The notes: a model not told the origin generated them from the letters alone. Numbered from the stretch's first letter, positions 8,560 through 18,295 are shown. The stretch is 60,990 nucleotides of DNA from Candidatus Kaiserbacteria bacterium (GCA_021413775.1 JAIOPS010000036.1:1-60990); one strand, 5' to 3'. Numbers and translations: made by a program.

Positions 8560-9285
8560 TCAGGCGCCGTAGCGCGGAGCGCCGACCTGTTCGATTTCGA
8601 TTGTAATGTCTTCAAACAATTTTTCCTGCGAAACGCTCGCTGAACCGGAGCGGACCAGCTCAAGCATGGCCAGAAAATAGACAATGACCTCATGCTTGTC
8701 ACGCGTCTGTGTGAGCTCACTGAAACGTGCCTTAAAAGCGGTGGTAAGCCGTTTCTTCAGACCCGCGATGACATCTTCGAGTGCGAGTACGGGCGCAACG
8801 CTCGCCTCGATGAGAGTCTCCGGCTTCGGAAGAATCTGGAGGAGTTTTAGTGCTGCGGCGTGGATAGTGTCGACAGATGATTCCGCCGGAGAGAAAAACG
8901 CGGCGCGAGCGGGACTCCTCACGGGAAAACGGTACGGCGCAAGACCCCACGACTTGCGAAGCATCTTCGCACATTCACGGACGATGCGAAGCCGCGCCAG
9001 CCGGCGTTCGAGCTCGTCGACCGACTCGCGCTCCTCTTCGGTCAGATCCATCGAAGGGAGGAGGGTCCTGGATTTGATAAGTAACAGCGTTGATGCGACA
9101 AGTATGAACTGCGCCGTTTCTCCCAGCGGCAGCGAGGGGAGTTTCTCTACGTACGCGAGATATGAATCGGTAACGTCAGCGAGCGAGATGTCGGTAATCG
9201 ACATTTTCCGCGCCTCTATCATGTCGAGAAGTGCCTCGAGCGGTCCCTGGTACTGTTCCGTTGCAAGCGTGAATTTTTCGCTCAT
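8560..9285 (-). CDS. scpA: Segregation and condensation protein A
   Basis: ScpA kleisin of 241 residues, which bridges the SMC heads. The start YQGPLEALLDMIEARKMSI and the following ISLADVTDSYLAYVE are family hallmarks; the C-terminal winged helix closes with RSGSASVSQEKLFEDI. The ATG overlaps the aspS stop (ATGA), and scpB follows directly, as in many bacteria. No smc gene is in the window. Confidence 0.92.
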   Translation of the reverse strand: MSEKFTLATEQYQGPLEALLDMIEARKMSITDISLADVTDSYLAYVEKLPSLPLGETAQFILVASTLLLIKSRTLLPSMDLTEEERESVDELERRLARLRIVRECAKMLRKSWGLAPYRFPVRSPARAAFFSPAESSVDTIHAAALKLLQILPKPETLIEASVAPVLALEDVIAGLKKRLTTAFKARFSELTQTRDKHEVIVYFLAMLELVRSGSASVSQEKLFEDITIEIEQVGAPRYGA

Positions 9286-10676
9286 GCTTTCTTGTCGATG
9301 CGTATGCCGAGTTCGATTAACTGTTCGGGTGTAAGCGGCTTCGGCGCGCGCATAACCGCCGTCTGGCCGCCTCTGCTCATCGGAAACGCGACGACTTCCC
9401 GCAAATACGATTCCCCCGCCAGGTTCATGATGTTGCGCTCGATTCCGAACGCAATACCGCCGTGAGGAGGAGCGCCGTATTTGAAAGCCTGCAGCATGTG
9501 GCCGATTTTTTCCTCAATTTCCTCGTCGCTCATCCCCATCGCTTTGTATGTCGCTTTCAGTATCTCCGGCTTGTGCGCACGGATGGAGCCGCCGCCGGAT
9601 TCGAAACCGTTGCAAACAAGGTCGTATTGCGTCGTAAGAATATCTCCCAGGTTTTCTCCCTTCATCAGAGCGTCGAGGTGCTCGGGAATAGGCATTGAGA
9701 ACGGATTATGAGTAAACGTCCATCGCCCGTCGTCCGTCTTCTCAAAAAACGGAAAGTCCACGACCCATGCGTACGCGAGTACACCGTTCGCTTTATCTTC
9801 TTCCGTGCGAAGGTCAAATTTGTCGGCACCGTATTTCTCCATTGCGTCCTTGTAGCCGATACGGGGGAACGGCTTCTCTTTTATGGTGAAGCCCATTGTT
9901 TCGACGGTACTCGTTATCATCGCCTCCATAAGAGACATGACGTCATCGCGGGTCACGAACGACATCTCGACATCTATCTGAGTAAACTCGAATCCGCGAT
10001 CGGCGCGGAGGTCTTCATCGCGAAGACATTTCGCAATCTGGAAGTATCGCTCTATTCCGCCGACCATGAGCAGCTGCTTGTACTGTTGCGGCGACTGCGG
10101 CAAAGCGTAAAAATTACCGGGGTTGTGACGGGACGGGACCACGAAGTCGCGCGAGCCTTCGGGCGTGGACTCCGTAAGAAGCGGAGTCTCTATTTCGGCG
10201 AATTTGTTTTGGAAAAGGAACTCTCTGCAGAGCTGAACGAACCGGCTTCTCAGGCGCATGTTTTTCTGCATGCGCTCGCTCCTGAGGTCGAGGTAGCGGT
10301 ATTTCAGCCGGGTGTCCTCGCCGATTACTGAGGTATCGGAAGAAATATCGAAAGGCGGCGTTTCAGCAGCAGCCAGGATTTCAATACCCTCAACCTGGAG
10401 CTCGATGTCGCCGTTCAGCTTCCCCGTCTGGACGTTCTTCTCCGGACGTGCGTTCACGATACCTGTGACAGCGACTACGAATTCGGTGCGCACATCGCGT
10501 GCGGATTCTATTGCGGGGCTTTTCGGCAGAACAACGCCCTGTACCGTTCCCGTCATGTCGCGAAAATCAAAAAAGACCATCTTCCCCTGGTCACGGCGGA
10601 CACTTACCCATCCCTGAATTGTCACGCTTGAGCCGACATGCTCTTTCAAGTCTTCTATGTATGTCCGGGTGCTCAT
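9282..10676 (-). CDS. aspS: Aspartyl-tRNA synthetase, short form without the GAD insertion
   Basis: A class II synthetase of 464 residues. The N-terminal OB fold (about 15-110) binds the anticodon; the catalytic core shows YRYLDLRSERM, motif 2 as FQIAKCLRDEDLRADRGFEFTQ (split across the usual loop) and motif 3 GGIAFGIERN. Bacterial AspRS is normally near 590 residues because of a GAD domain inserted in the core. Here the chain passes directly from KANGVLAYAWVVDFPFFE to the last motifs, so that domain is absent. Whether the enzyme also charges tRNA-Asn cannot be told. It overlaps trpS upstream and scpA downstream by 4 nt each. Confidence 0.92.
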   Translation of the reverse strand: MSTRTYIEDLKEHVGSSVTIQGWVSVRRDQGKMVFFDFRDMTGTVQGVVLPKSPAIESARDVRTEFVVAVTGIVNARPEKNVQTGKLNGDIELQVEGIEILAAAETPPFDISSDTSVIGEDTRLKYRYLDLRSERMQKNMRLRSRFVQLCREFLFQNKFAEIETPLLTESTPEGSRDFVVPSRHNPGNFYALPQSPQQYKQLLMVGGIERYFQIAKCLRDEDLRADRGFEFTQIDVEMSFVTRDDVMSLMEAMITSTVETMGFTIKEKPFPRIGYKDAMEKYGADKFDLRTEEDKANGVLAYAWVVDFPFFEKTDDGRWTFTHNPFSMPIPEHLDALMKGENLGDILTTQYDLVCNGFESGGGSIRAHKPEILKATYKAMGMSDEEIEEKIGHMLQAFKYGAPPHGGIAFGIERNIMNLAGESYLREVVAFPMSRGGQTAVMRAPKPLTPEQLIELGIRIDKKA

Positions 10677-11608
10677 ATGGTAACGCCAATTTTAGCCCGA
10701 ACGGCATTCATCTTCGCGGACGCGAGCATGCGGGCGCGCTCCGCGCCGTCGGCGAGCATCCGCCTCATTTCGTCGTCGGTGATGGCGTCGCGTTTCTCCC
10801 GCATCGGAGCGACGAGGGCTTCGATGTCCTCCACCAGAGCATCTTTCAACGCTTTGTACTTCCCCTTGTTCGCCGTGTACAGCTCGCCGAGCGAGTCTCT
10901 ATCCCGAAGCAGTGCATGGATGGCGTACACATGTTCGGGGCTTTCGGCGTTTGAATCGGTGACGATGGACATAACCGCCTTCGCAATCTCGTCTTTCGTA
11001 CCGAAAAGCGGAATGGTATTGCCGTATGATTTGCTCATCTTTTTTCCGTCCGTACCCGGCACAATCGCGACATCGCGCATGATGCGCTCCTTCGGCTCCT
11101 TGAAGGTCTCACCGAACGCGTTGTTGAACTTCATTGCCGCCTCACGGGCGTATTCTACGTGCTGCTGCTGATCGGAACCGACCGGAACGACGTCTGTGTC
11201 GTAGAGAAGTATGTCGGCCGCCATGAGCATCGGATAATTAAAAAGTCCGGCGTTGGCCTCCAGACCTTTGGCGACCTTGTCTTTGTAGGCGTGCGCCTGC
11301 ATAAGAAACGGAACCGTAACGAGACATTCGAATATCCAGGCCAGCTCCGTGTGCTCAGGTACGTCGCTTTGTTTAAAAATGACGGCTGCGGATGTGTCAA
11401 TTCCCGCCGCAACGTAATCTTTTGCGACGTTCATAATGTTTGTGCGGAGCTCGGCCGGTGCACGAAGCGTCGTCAGTGCGTGATAATCGGCAATCATGAG
11501 AAAACTTTCGTACTCCTTCGAGAGCTCAACAAACGGCTTGAGTGCGCCGAAGTAGTTGCCGATATGAAGCATTCCGGATGGCTGAAGACCCGTCAGTAAC
11601 CTTTGCAT
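10673..11608 (-). CDS. trpS: Tryptophanyl-tRNA synthetase
   Basis: A class I synthetase of 311 residues. HIGN in PSGMLHIGNYFGALKPF and KMSKS in KKMSKSYGNTIP are intact. The start at 11608 (MQRLLTGLQPSG) is supported by a TATATT box ending 7 nt upstream; an in-frame TTG at 11617 would fall inside that box. First gene of the ten-gene minus-strand block. Confidence 0.93.
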   Translation of the reverse strand: MQRLLTGLQPSGMLHIGNYFGALKPFVELSKEYESFLMIADYHALTTLRAPAELRTNIMNVAKDYVAAGIDTSAAVIFKQSDVPEHTELAWIFECLVTVPFLMQAHAYKDKVAKGLEANAGLFNYPMLMAADILLYDTDVVPVGSDQQQHVEYAREAAMKFNNAFGETFKEPKERIMRDVAIVPGTDGKKMSKSYGNTIPLFGTKDEIAKAVMSIVTDSNAESPEHVYAIHALLRDRDSLGELYTANKGKYKALKDALVEDIEALVAPMREKRDAITDDEMRRMLADGAERARMLASAKMNAVRAKIGVTI

Positions 11609-11615
11609 AGCGCTC

Positions 11616-11621
11616 AATATA
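11616..11621 (-). promoter_or_regulatory. -10 box of trpS, head of the trpS-to-M23 block
   Basis: TATATT on the minus strand, 7 nt before the trpS ATG and in the 39-nt gap after the histidine kinase gene. Confidence 0.55.
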
Positions 11622-11647
11622 GCAGGAAATCAGGCATTATCTATTCA

Positions 11648-13261
11648 TTATGCGACAGGCAGTTCGATGACGAACCTCGAGCCTTTGCCCGCTCCGTCGG
11701 ATTCCGCCCACACTTTTCCCCCGTGCGCTTCCACGACTTCTTTCGCGATGTAGAGGCCGTAACCGGTCGAATGCGCGTTTACCTTTATGGAGTCGGTACC
11801 GTGACCGCCTTCGGTAAAGAGCCGCTTCATATCATCCGGCGTTATTCCCACCCCGGTATCCGTGACGGTAAACCGGTACCGGGCCCCGCTGCGGACGGCA
11901 TCCACCTTGATGCTTCCCGACGGCGTGTACTTGATGGAGTTGTCGATGATGTTACGGAACACGTGCCGTTTGATTTTATCCTCGTCGCCCGTAAACAGGC
12001 AGGGTCCCGTTACGGGTATGTGAAATGACAGGTCGACGCCCTTCTCGTGCGCCTGAGGCGCCAGGTCGCGTACTATCGCATCGAGTGCCAGCGCAATATC
12101 AAACGACTGTTTGTGGTAGCTCACGGTTCCCTTCTTAAGATTCGATGCGTCGAGGATGTCTATGACCGTATCCACTCCTTTTCGTGTATCCGCAAGCGCG
12201 GAGACGGAGAGGTCCCGCAGCTGCGGGGTAACCTCGCCCACGTCACCGGATCTGATGGCGTCGAAAACAGCCGCGTTCTTCGTGAGATAGCCTTTGATTT
12301 CATGACTGATGAAATGCAGGAGCGACTCCTGCTGCCGGTTGGCTTTTTCGAGTTCCTGTTCCTGTTCCTGTATCAGCTCTCTCTGTCTGACGAGGTCGAG
12401 CGTATCCTGCACAATTTTGATTGAACCGATGAGCACAACGATGAATGCGGTGACGTTAATCGCAATACCACCGATGTCCGTCGAATACAGAACGTTTACG
12501 AAACTGAAAACAGTCACCATAAATCCCAAGAACGCCGTCGTTGCGACTTTCAGTTGAAACAGGTGGTGACGGTATATCGCATACGACGTCAGTCCGATTA
12601 TGGGGAGGAGAAAGAGTGCTGCAAGAGGAATAAAACTCAGCTGGTTGAGCATAACCGGCAGAAACACGTTGAAGAGCAGAATCAGTACGGCCGTAAGGAG
12701 CATACCGAGAAAAAACACGAAGACCTGCCGGCGTTCAACATCGTGTGCCGCGCGCCATTTCCGGTACAAATGGAGAACTCCGGTGATGAGAAGTCCGAAT
12801 GCCACAAGCGAGAAGAGCGCGATGCCGGGACCTCGCGAAGGATTGGTCACTTCTCCCGCGGGTGCGAGATGCGTTACGCCGGAGAAGACAAACGGAGTGA
12901 GTGTAAGCAGCGCGGTTGCCGCGACCACGGGGGTCAGTATATTCCGGTACCACCCCGGGAATTCTATGCGGGTCGAAGGGAAAACATATGCCAGCCGGAA
13001 GAAAGCGTACGCGTGCAGGACTGAAATACAAATATGTACCCGTAGGGCCCAAAGAGTCGCCGTCGTTGTAGTGAATCGGTACTCCAGGTAATTTGAAATC
13101 CCCCACACGACGGTGAGCATTGCAAAAAGGAGAAACGTTCTGTTCGTGATGCTGGTGCGGTCGTTGAGATAAATGAGAACGCCGAGTAGTGCGATACCGG
13201 TAATGGATATGCCGACCGAAAGCAAATCAAAGTTACTGCCGACGAGCTGCGTGATTCCCAT
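11648..13261 (-). CDS. Orphan sensor histidine kinase with N-terminal 7TM-type membrane domain
   Basis: A 537-residue integral membrane kinase. Residues 1-285 hold about nine to ten hydrophobic helices, the first part like the 7TM region found before kinases in CPR and Gram-positive bacteria. A coiled segment (286-313) leads to a HisKA domain with the phospho-acceptor His in FISHEIKG (His320). The ATPase domain has the N box NIIDNSIKY (about 437-445), G1 DTGVGI (468-473) and a GYGLYIAKEVVEAHGG G2 region. No response regulator is encoded in the window. The start lies 2 nt after the nitroreductase stop, so it belongs to the PaaK-ThiF-nitroreductase operon, hinting that it may sense a product or substrate of these enzymes (inference). 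Confidence 0.85.
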   Translation of the reverse strand: MGITQLVGSNFDLLSVGISITGIALLGVLIYLNDRTSITNRTFLLFAMLTVVWGISNYLEYRFTTTTATLWALRVHICISVLHAYAFFRLAYVFPSTRIEFPGWYRNILTPVVAATALLTLTPFVFSGVTHLAPAGEVTNPSRGPGIALFSLVAFGLLITGVLHLYRKWRAAHDVERRQVFVFFLGMLLTAVLILLFNVFLPVMLNQLSFIPLAALFLLPIIGLTSYAIYRHHLFQLKVATTAFLGFMVTVFSFVNVLYSTDIGGIAINVTAFIVVLIGSIKIVQDTLDLVRQRELIQEQEQELEKANRQQESLLHFISHEIKGYLTKNAAVFDAIRSGDVGEVTPQLRDLSVSALADTRKGVDTVIDILDASNLKKGTVSYHKQSFDIALALDAIVRDLAPQAHEKGVDLSFHIPVTGPCLFTGDEDKIKRHVFRNIIDNSIKYTPSGSIKVDAVRSGARYRFTVTDTGVGITPDDMKRLFTEGGHGTDSIKVNAHSTGYGLYIAKEVVEAHGGKVWAESDGAGKGSRFVIELPVA

Positions 13262-13263
13262 AG

Positions 13264-14313
13264 TTACTTTTCTTCCACGGAGGACGCGAACGGCAAGCGG
13301 GACGCACGGGCAGTCGGAGCCTCGGCGCGTCCCACGCGGAACATAAAGACGAGATTGCCGTGTATACCGAATGCCGCCTTCGCGGTGTCATAGGAGTCGG
13401 TAATGAGTGCGCGCTGAGCGGCCGAAAACGTTCCGTCATCCCCGCCCTGAATAAGCAATCTGAAGAAAAGCACGCCTGTAAGCGGCTGCAGTGAAAGCCC
13501 CGAGGCGGCGGCGGTAAGCCATACGCGCTCAAGCGCTCTCCCCGCATCCACAAAAGCGCGCGGCTCAAGACTGGGTATGCTCAACGCGCCGAATGCGGCT
13601 GCAGCGGCGTTCGTCGCGCCGTTCTGTGAACGGACCATTTTATGCATTCCGAGCGCGGTCATACACCGGGCGCGACTCCACGCACGTAAGAGCCGGAAGC
13701 CTGCTCGCGCAGGGGGCGGAAGCTCGAGAGTCTCGATGTAAAAACCGATAGAATTCTTATCGTCCTCTTCCTTGGTCCAATTGATATGCGAAAAAAAGAA
13801 GTGATGAATAGCCTTGTGTGTAAGCATCACTTCCTCATTTACCGCACCGATATTTCCGAGTGTTTTCAGGGTTGCTGAATCGTCCACAAGAGTAATTTCC
13901 CCCATGAACCCCGGGGCCGCATTTTTAAGACGCATGCTCTCTGAATCTGAGAGAGGGTCAGCAGCGTAGGCCTTTCTGTTGGACGTGCGCGCTTCGATGA
14001 ATGCGGCTAGCGGGTCGGGTAGTGCTTGCCCGGAAATTGCTATGGTCGCAATGTGCGTAATATCGGTGCTCGGAAAGTAACGCACATCACAGGCTGCCCC
14101 CCTTTCGGATGCGGCGAGACAAAAATTTTCCAGCGCGGCGCCGTTTGCCATGTATGAAGCACGCTGACCCCAATTGTACGGCGATGTATCACGCTCCGGC
14201 CTGTTCCAGAGTTCGACAGTCTCGCCTTTTACGATAAACCGCCAGGGTTGGCAATTCTCGCCCGACGGAGCGCGAAGAGCTTTCTCGAGTGCGTAACGGA
14301 TGACATCGTTCAT
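13264..14313 (-). CDS. Nitroreductase-family (FMN-binding) protein
   Basis: A 349-residue protein of the nitroreductase superfamily. Residues 17-24 (SGENCQPW) form the FMN-binding start typical of the family, and RPERDTSPYNWGQRASYMANG continues it. It is longer than stand-alone nitroreductases (about 200 residues), resembling large two-lobed members found fused or linked to ThiF-like enzymes. No signal peptide. It overlaps the ThiF-like gene by 4 nt (ATGA), and the kinase gene follows after 2 nt. The reaction is unknown; a flavin-dependent oxidation or reduction of a substrate handled by the upstream adenylating enzymes is plausible. Confidence 0.75.
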   Translation of the reverse strand: MNDVIRYALEKALRAPSGENCQPWRFIVKGETVELWNRPERDTSPYNWGQRASYMANGAALENFCLAASERGAACDVRYFPSTDITHIATIAISGQALPDPLAAFIEARTSNRKAYAADPLSDSESMRLKNAAPGFMGEITLVDDSATLKTLGNIGAVNEEVMLTHKAIHHFFFSHINWTKEEDDKNSIGFYIETLELPPPARAGFRLLRAWSRARCMTALGMHKMVRSQNGATNAAAAAFGALSIPSLEPRAFVDAGRALERVWLTAAASGLSLQPLTGVLFFRLLIQGGDDGTFSAAQRALITDSYDTAKAAFGIHGNLVFMFRVGRAEAPTARASRLPFASSVEEK

Positions 14314-15491
14314 AAATCAATATTAAATTTCTTCGCGAACGAACGGGCGACGTTCAGCCTCCGGGCGGATTCCTCCGGAGTACCCCACGCGGGTATCAGC
14401 TTTTCATCGAGAGAGATGAGCGCACGGTTATTTTCCAGTGATTCACCCGTCAGCACCTTGCGCGCACAGTACGCAACCGCCGCGCCGTTAATCATCGCCG
14501 CACCCCCGAGTTGCGGCCATGAGACTATCGTCTTGCCCATTTCCATAAGCGATTCCTGCATGCGCTCCGTCACATTTTCAGGACCGACCAGCTTTGTAAT
14601 GAGGCGACCGGTTTCGAATTTATCAAGACCTCGGAGCATGGCATAACTCACATCGCCCATGCGTCCGTGAAAAAAAGGCGTTTCGGGATCGAGGTCGTAT
14701 CTTTCTATATCGACGACCGCATTATCACCGTTGTCTGCGGCCATCAATACGGGAATACGCCGTTTTCGGGCTTCTTCGCGAATGAGACATTTGACCGCAA
14801 GGTTATCTATTTCGTCAATCACGATGTCGAGACCTTCAAAAAAATCGCTGATGGACTCCTCCTGAAGACCGTCGGTAAAAACCTCGACAGAGGCGTAAGG
14901 GTTCATTTCATATATGCGTCGGGCGGCCATGTGAACCTTGAGCTCGCCGAGCTCGGTCACGCCCGAGAGGATACGGTTCGTGTTGGTGAGAGCGAGCCGG
15001 TCCATGTCGGCAATTTTCATATGCCTGCCGCCTCCCTGCAGCGCGATTGCAAATGCTACGCTCGAACCGACGGAGAGTCCCGCTATGCCGATGGACGCGG
15101 AATAAAAGCGTTTCTGCTCGTCGGCGGTAATGAGATTCATGTTACGTGCCGTTCGTACCGCGTAGAAATCATCCTCGGGAAGAACATGAGAGAGTGCGGA
15201 AAGCCAGGGAAAATACACCCATCGGCCGTGCCGAAGAGTATCGCCGAAGGAATCGAAATATGTCCCGAACTGTGTCTTGAAATCCGGGGTATAGACTAAA
15301 GCTGGATTTTTTATGCCGAAAAGCTCAAGTTGCTGCTCCCGGTAGTCGTCAGAGACGCGACGGATACTACCCGATGCCATGAGAGAGGTGACGGTGTTAC
15401 GGTCCTCATCTTTTGAAAGGTCGAACAAGGTCGACAATGTCGAGAGTTGCGTATCCCCCGCGTCTTTCAAGAGACGTGCCAGGTCATCCAT
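14310..15491 (-). CDS. ThiF/E1-like adenylyltransferase-family protein
   Basis: A 393-residue protein with an extra 120-residue N-terminal part and an E1-like Rossmann core. The nucleotide loop is GIAGLSVGS (135-143), followed by an acidic pair in ADMDRL (161-166), NTNR (170-173) supplying the conserved Arg, a conserved Lys near 185 and IDEIDN (225-230). These are the ATP-handling residues of ThiF/MoeB/E1 enzymes. No CxxC zinc pair and no obvious catalytic Cys are visible, so it may adenylate without forming a thioester. A TATACT box lies 15 nt before the ATG, giving a possible internal promoter. Partnership with a nitroreductase resembles the mycobacterial Rv1355c-type fusion. Confidence 0.75.
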   Translation of the reverse strand: MDDLARLLKDAGDTQLSTLSTLFDLSKDEDRNTVTSLMASGSIRRVSDDYREQQLELFGIKNPALVYTPDFKTQFGTYFDSFGDTLRHGRWVYFPWLSALSHVLPEDDFYAVRTARNMNLITADEQKRFYSASIGIAGLSVGSSVAFAIALQGGGRHMKIADMDRLALTNTNRILSGVTELGELKVHMAARRIYEMNPYASVEVFTDGLQEESISDFFEGLDIVIDEIDNLAVKCLIREEARKRRIPVLMAADNGDNAVVDIERYDLDPETPFFHGRMGDVSYAMLRGLDKFETGRLITKLVGPENVTERMQESLMEMGKTIVSWPQLGGAAMINGAAVAYCARKVLTGESLENNRALISLDEKLIPAWGTPEESARRLNVARSFAKKFNIDL

Positions 15492-15531
15492 AAGTACGTG
15501 GCTCTCAGTATACCGCGGTTTTATTGAGGCG

Positions 15532-17079
15532 TTATGCCTTTTTTACCCACTTGTGCTTCGTGCCGTGCGCGAAATGTTCCGCATGATTGTGCGCCCACGT
15601 AATGACGCGCGGATTTACACGGTCCTTCATAGCACCGACGAGGTAGTGATACTCGGTGCTTTTCTGCATAAGACTTTGTTTAATCGCCAGCCCGATTTGC
15701 GCAATGATCTCGTGAGTGCCGTCGACTGAATCCTTGAGCTCGACGTTGACCTCGAGGTACTCGTCCTGATTTTCCGCATGTTTTGTAAACATTGTAAATT
15801 TACCCGTGACGAATGGCTCGAGTTCGGCGGAGTGCAGTCCGTGGCGGATATGTTCCGGGAAGATTATCGCGCCGTAGAGCTTGGTGGAGAGGTCTGCACG
15901 CTCGTACACGTACACGAAGGGCAACTCCCTCACGGTGTCAGCGATACCGGCTTTTTTGATTTCGGCTTTGAGGTCTATCCCCTCCGCTGCGCAGATGCGC
16001 TTCACTTCCGAGTACGTCAATACGCCGCCATGGTCCCCGATATCAAATCTGACGAGAGGCAGCGCGCTTCCGGCGGTCGCATAGATCCGGTTATCAACCG
16101 CCTCGAAGCTTACGAACGACGGTACGAACTGCGCGAGTGTCGGCAGTCTGGTGGCATCGGAAAAGAGCGCCGGAAAAAGCGCCGGATGCGCGATGCTCAG
16201 ATGCCTGATAAGAATGGACAGCGGGGTTTCGGTGGCCATGGTCCCGAGTTCCGCGCTGCCGTAGATATTCATGACATCCCGGTGCGGATTTTTCATGCCC
16301 GTTTTCCGCATAAGGTAGTCGCGGAATTCCTCGGAAAAACCTTCCGCGGCGCACACGACACGCATATCGAAATGCTTCCAGGTCACACCGTTTTCCGGAC
16401 CGTCATCGATAACATCTTTCACAAACGGCGGATAGCCGCACAGTATGAGCTGCGTGTACTGCGGTCCGATTTCGCGGAGCGCCTCAAAGATTTCCTTCTT
16501 GTTTACACCCGGAGTAAGAATTGTGAGGGGGAAATCACGGTCAGAAATTCTTTTGAATGCCTCATACGTGATTATGCCGCCGATCCATACGCCCATGCCG
16601 AATGCGACAATGACGAGTGTCGGTTCTTTCGGGTTCAACCCGCTGTTCTCGAGAAATGTGCGGTGGTACACGTACGACTGCTCGTCTGTCGCGCCTGTAC
16701 GCGGAAAATAAAAGGGTTTGCCGGTCGAACCTGATGTCGCGGAAAGAACAAGCGGCTTACCTGCGAGCGCCCCGGGGAGAATAAGGTCCTCCCATGCGGA
16801 CTTTCTCAGGTAGTTGTCTTTCGACATCGGGGGTACTTTTTTGAAATCCGCTATTGAGTTTACGGTGCGGGAAAGAGTCCCTCGCTCTTTTAAAAAAGTC
16901 CGATATGCGGGAACATGGGAGGCCGCGGTTCTGAATATCTCAAGCATGTACTCCGACTGCATCGCGGACCATTTGGCTGAGCTGCCCGACGGTCCCGGCT
17001 GCAGAAAGAGCGACATCCTCTCAAGGGCCGAGCGTTTCTTGTCGGCAGCCGTCGAGCGCTTCTGACTGGGGCTTTTCAT
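15532..17079 (-). CDS. PaaK/LuxE-like adenylate-forming enzyme
   Basis: A 515-residue member of the phenylacetate-CoA ligase (PaaK)-like branch of the ANL superfamily. The ATP loop is TSGSTGKP (115-122), the A5-type motif IYGSAELG (272-279), and VRFDIGD (343-349) gives the ribose-binding Asp. It should activate a carboxylic acid as an acyl-adenylate, then pass it to CoA, a carrier or another acceptor. The C-terminal part differs from true PaaK and the substrate cannot be inferred. It heads a four-gene operon. A TAAAAT box ends 6 nt before its ATG. A separate activating enzyme plus an E1-like enzyme suggests assembly or modification of an amino-acid-derived or peptide product. Confidence 0.75.
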   Translation of the reverse strand: MKSPSQKRSTAADKKRSALERMSLFLQPGPSGSSAKWSAMQSEYMLEIFRTAASHVPAYRTFLKERGTLSRTVNSIADFKKVPPMSKDNYLRKSAWEDLILPGALAGKPLVLSATSGSTGKPFYFPRTGATDEQSYVYHRTFLENSGLNPKEPTLVIVAFGMGVWIGGIITYEAFKRISDRDFPLTILTPGVNKKEIFEALREIGPQYTQLILCGYPPFVKDVIDDGPENGVTWKHFDMRVVCAAEGFSEEFRDYLMRKTGMKNPHRDVMNIYGSAELGTMATETPLSILIRHLSIAHPALFPALFSDATRLPTLAQFVPSFVSFEAVDNRIYATAGSALPLVRFDIGDHGGVLTYSEVKRICAAEGIDLKAEIKKAGIADTVRELPFVYVYERADLSTKLYGAIIFPEHIRHGLHSAELEPFVTGKFTMFTKHAENQDEYLEVNVELKDSVDGTHEIIAQIGLAIKQSLMQKSTEYHYLVGAMKDRVNPRVITWAHNHAEHFAHGTKHKWVKKA

Positions 17080-17085
17080 GTGGTT

Positions 17086-17091
17086 ATTTTA
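17086..17091 (-). promoter_or_regulatory. -10 box of the PaaK-ThiF-nitroreductase-kinase operon
   Basis: TAAAAT on the minus strand, 6 nt before the ATG of the PaaK-like gene. Confidence 0.5.
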
Positions 17092-17214
17092 CAACGCAAA
17101 CGTCTATCTGTCCATCTCTGCGTCCTGATTAGCGGTACCGAGAATGCATGCAAAACGCTACCCGATCAGTATCAGGTTCGCAGGTCCCTCGCGCAATCAC
17201 CCGCTGTGCAGTAT

Positions 17215-18288
17215 TTAGAGTCCTTCGTTGCGAAGCTTCTCGATGTGCTCTTTGGCTGACTTGGAAAGCTTCTTCGGAAATTGTACGTCGATACGGATGA
17301 GCAAATCTCCACGTGAACGTCCGTGCGGCACACCGTGATTTTTGACACGCACAACTTCGCCGTGGACTGTGCCGGCAGGAATTTCTACGGGAAGCTCACC
17401 GTCGAGCGATTGGACTCTGTACGTTGCGCCGAGAAGCGCGTCGGTCAGTTTTACGGGAAGCGACATCAGAAGTGCGTTTCCTTCCCGCGTAAATGCGGAA
17501 TCAGACTTAACGTGCAACTTGACGTAGAGGTCGCCGGCCGTGCCGCCGGGAACGGCCTCTCCGCGGCCGGGCATCCGTATCATTTCTCCGTTGTCGACGC
17601 CCGCAGGAACGCGGATTTCAATCTCCTCTTCTTTTTTTGCCACACCCGCACCGCGGCACGTACCGCACGGGCTTTCCGGGACCTCTCCCCGACCGTGACA
17701 CTTGGGGCATGCTCTGTTGGATGTGAAGGAGCCGAAAAAAGAATTTCGCGTTTCGTGAATTTCTCCCTTGCCGTTGCAGGTCGAGCAGGTCGTGAGCTTG
17801 GTGCCCGGCGTTGCACCGCTCCCGTCGCACGTGGCGCATATTCCCGTTTTCGTCAGAAGGACACGTCTCTCAGCGCCGAAGACGGCTTCCTTAAATGAGA
17901 GTTCGATATCTATAGAGATGTCACGGCCCCGCTGCTCGCGCGACCCGCCGCCGCCGAAAACGTCGCCGAAGATATCGCCGAGGTCGAATTCAAAAGCTTG
18001 CCCGTTGAACCCCTGCCCGTTGAACCCCTGAAAATTGGAGAAATCAAAGCCGCCGAACCCTTGGCCTTGCGAGCCGCCGCCCGCAAACGTCTTGCCGTAC
18101 GTGTCGTATTCCGCACGCTTCTTCTTATCCGAAAGCACTGCGTAGGCCTCGCTGGCCTCCTTGAACTTGGCCTCGTCGCCCCCTTTTTTGTCGGGATGAT
18201 GCTTCTGAGCGAGCTTTCTGAATGCCGACTTGATGTCGCTTTCGCTCGCATTGCGGGCAACTCCCAGTATCGCGTAGTAATCTTTCAT
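17215..18288 (-). CDS. dnaJ: Chaperone DnaJ
   Basis: A type I J-protein of 357 residues. J domain 1-70 with the HPD motif in KHHPDKKGG; Gly/Phe-rich linker about 75-115; zinc domain with four CxxCxGxG-type repeats ([32 protein letters not shown]); then the C-terminal substrate domains. It feeds clients to DnaK. The ATG is placed 7 nt after a TATAAT box, so it has its own leaderless promoter although it lies in the grpE-dnaK cluster. Confidence 0.95.
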   Translation of the reverse strand: MKDYYAILGVARNASESDIKSAFRKLAQKHHPDKKGGDEAKFKEASEAYAVLSDKKKRAEYDTYGKTFAGGGSQGQGFGGFDFSNFQGFNGQGFNGQAFEFDLGDIFGDVFGGGGSREQRGRDISIDIELSFKEAVFGAERRVLLTKTGICATCDGSGATPGTKLTTCSTCNGKGEIHETRNSFFGSFTSNRACPKCHGRGEVPESPCGTCRGAGVAKKEEEIEIRVPAGVDNGEMIRMPGRGEAVPGGTAGDLYVKLHVKSDSAFTREGNALLMSLPVKLTDALLGATYRVQSLDGELPVEIPAGTVHGEVVRVKNHGVPHGRSRGDLLIRIDVQFPKKLSKSAKEHIEKLRNEGL

Positions 18289-18295
18289 GCAATTG

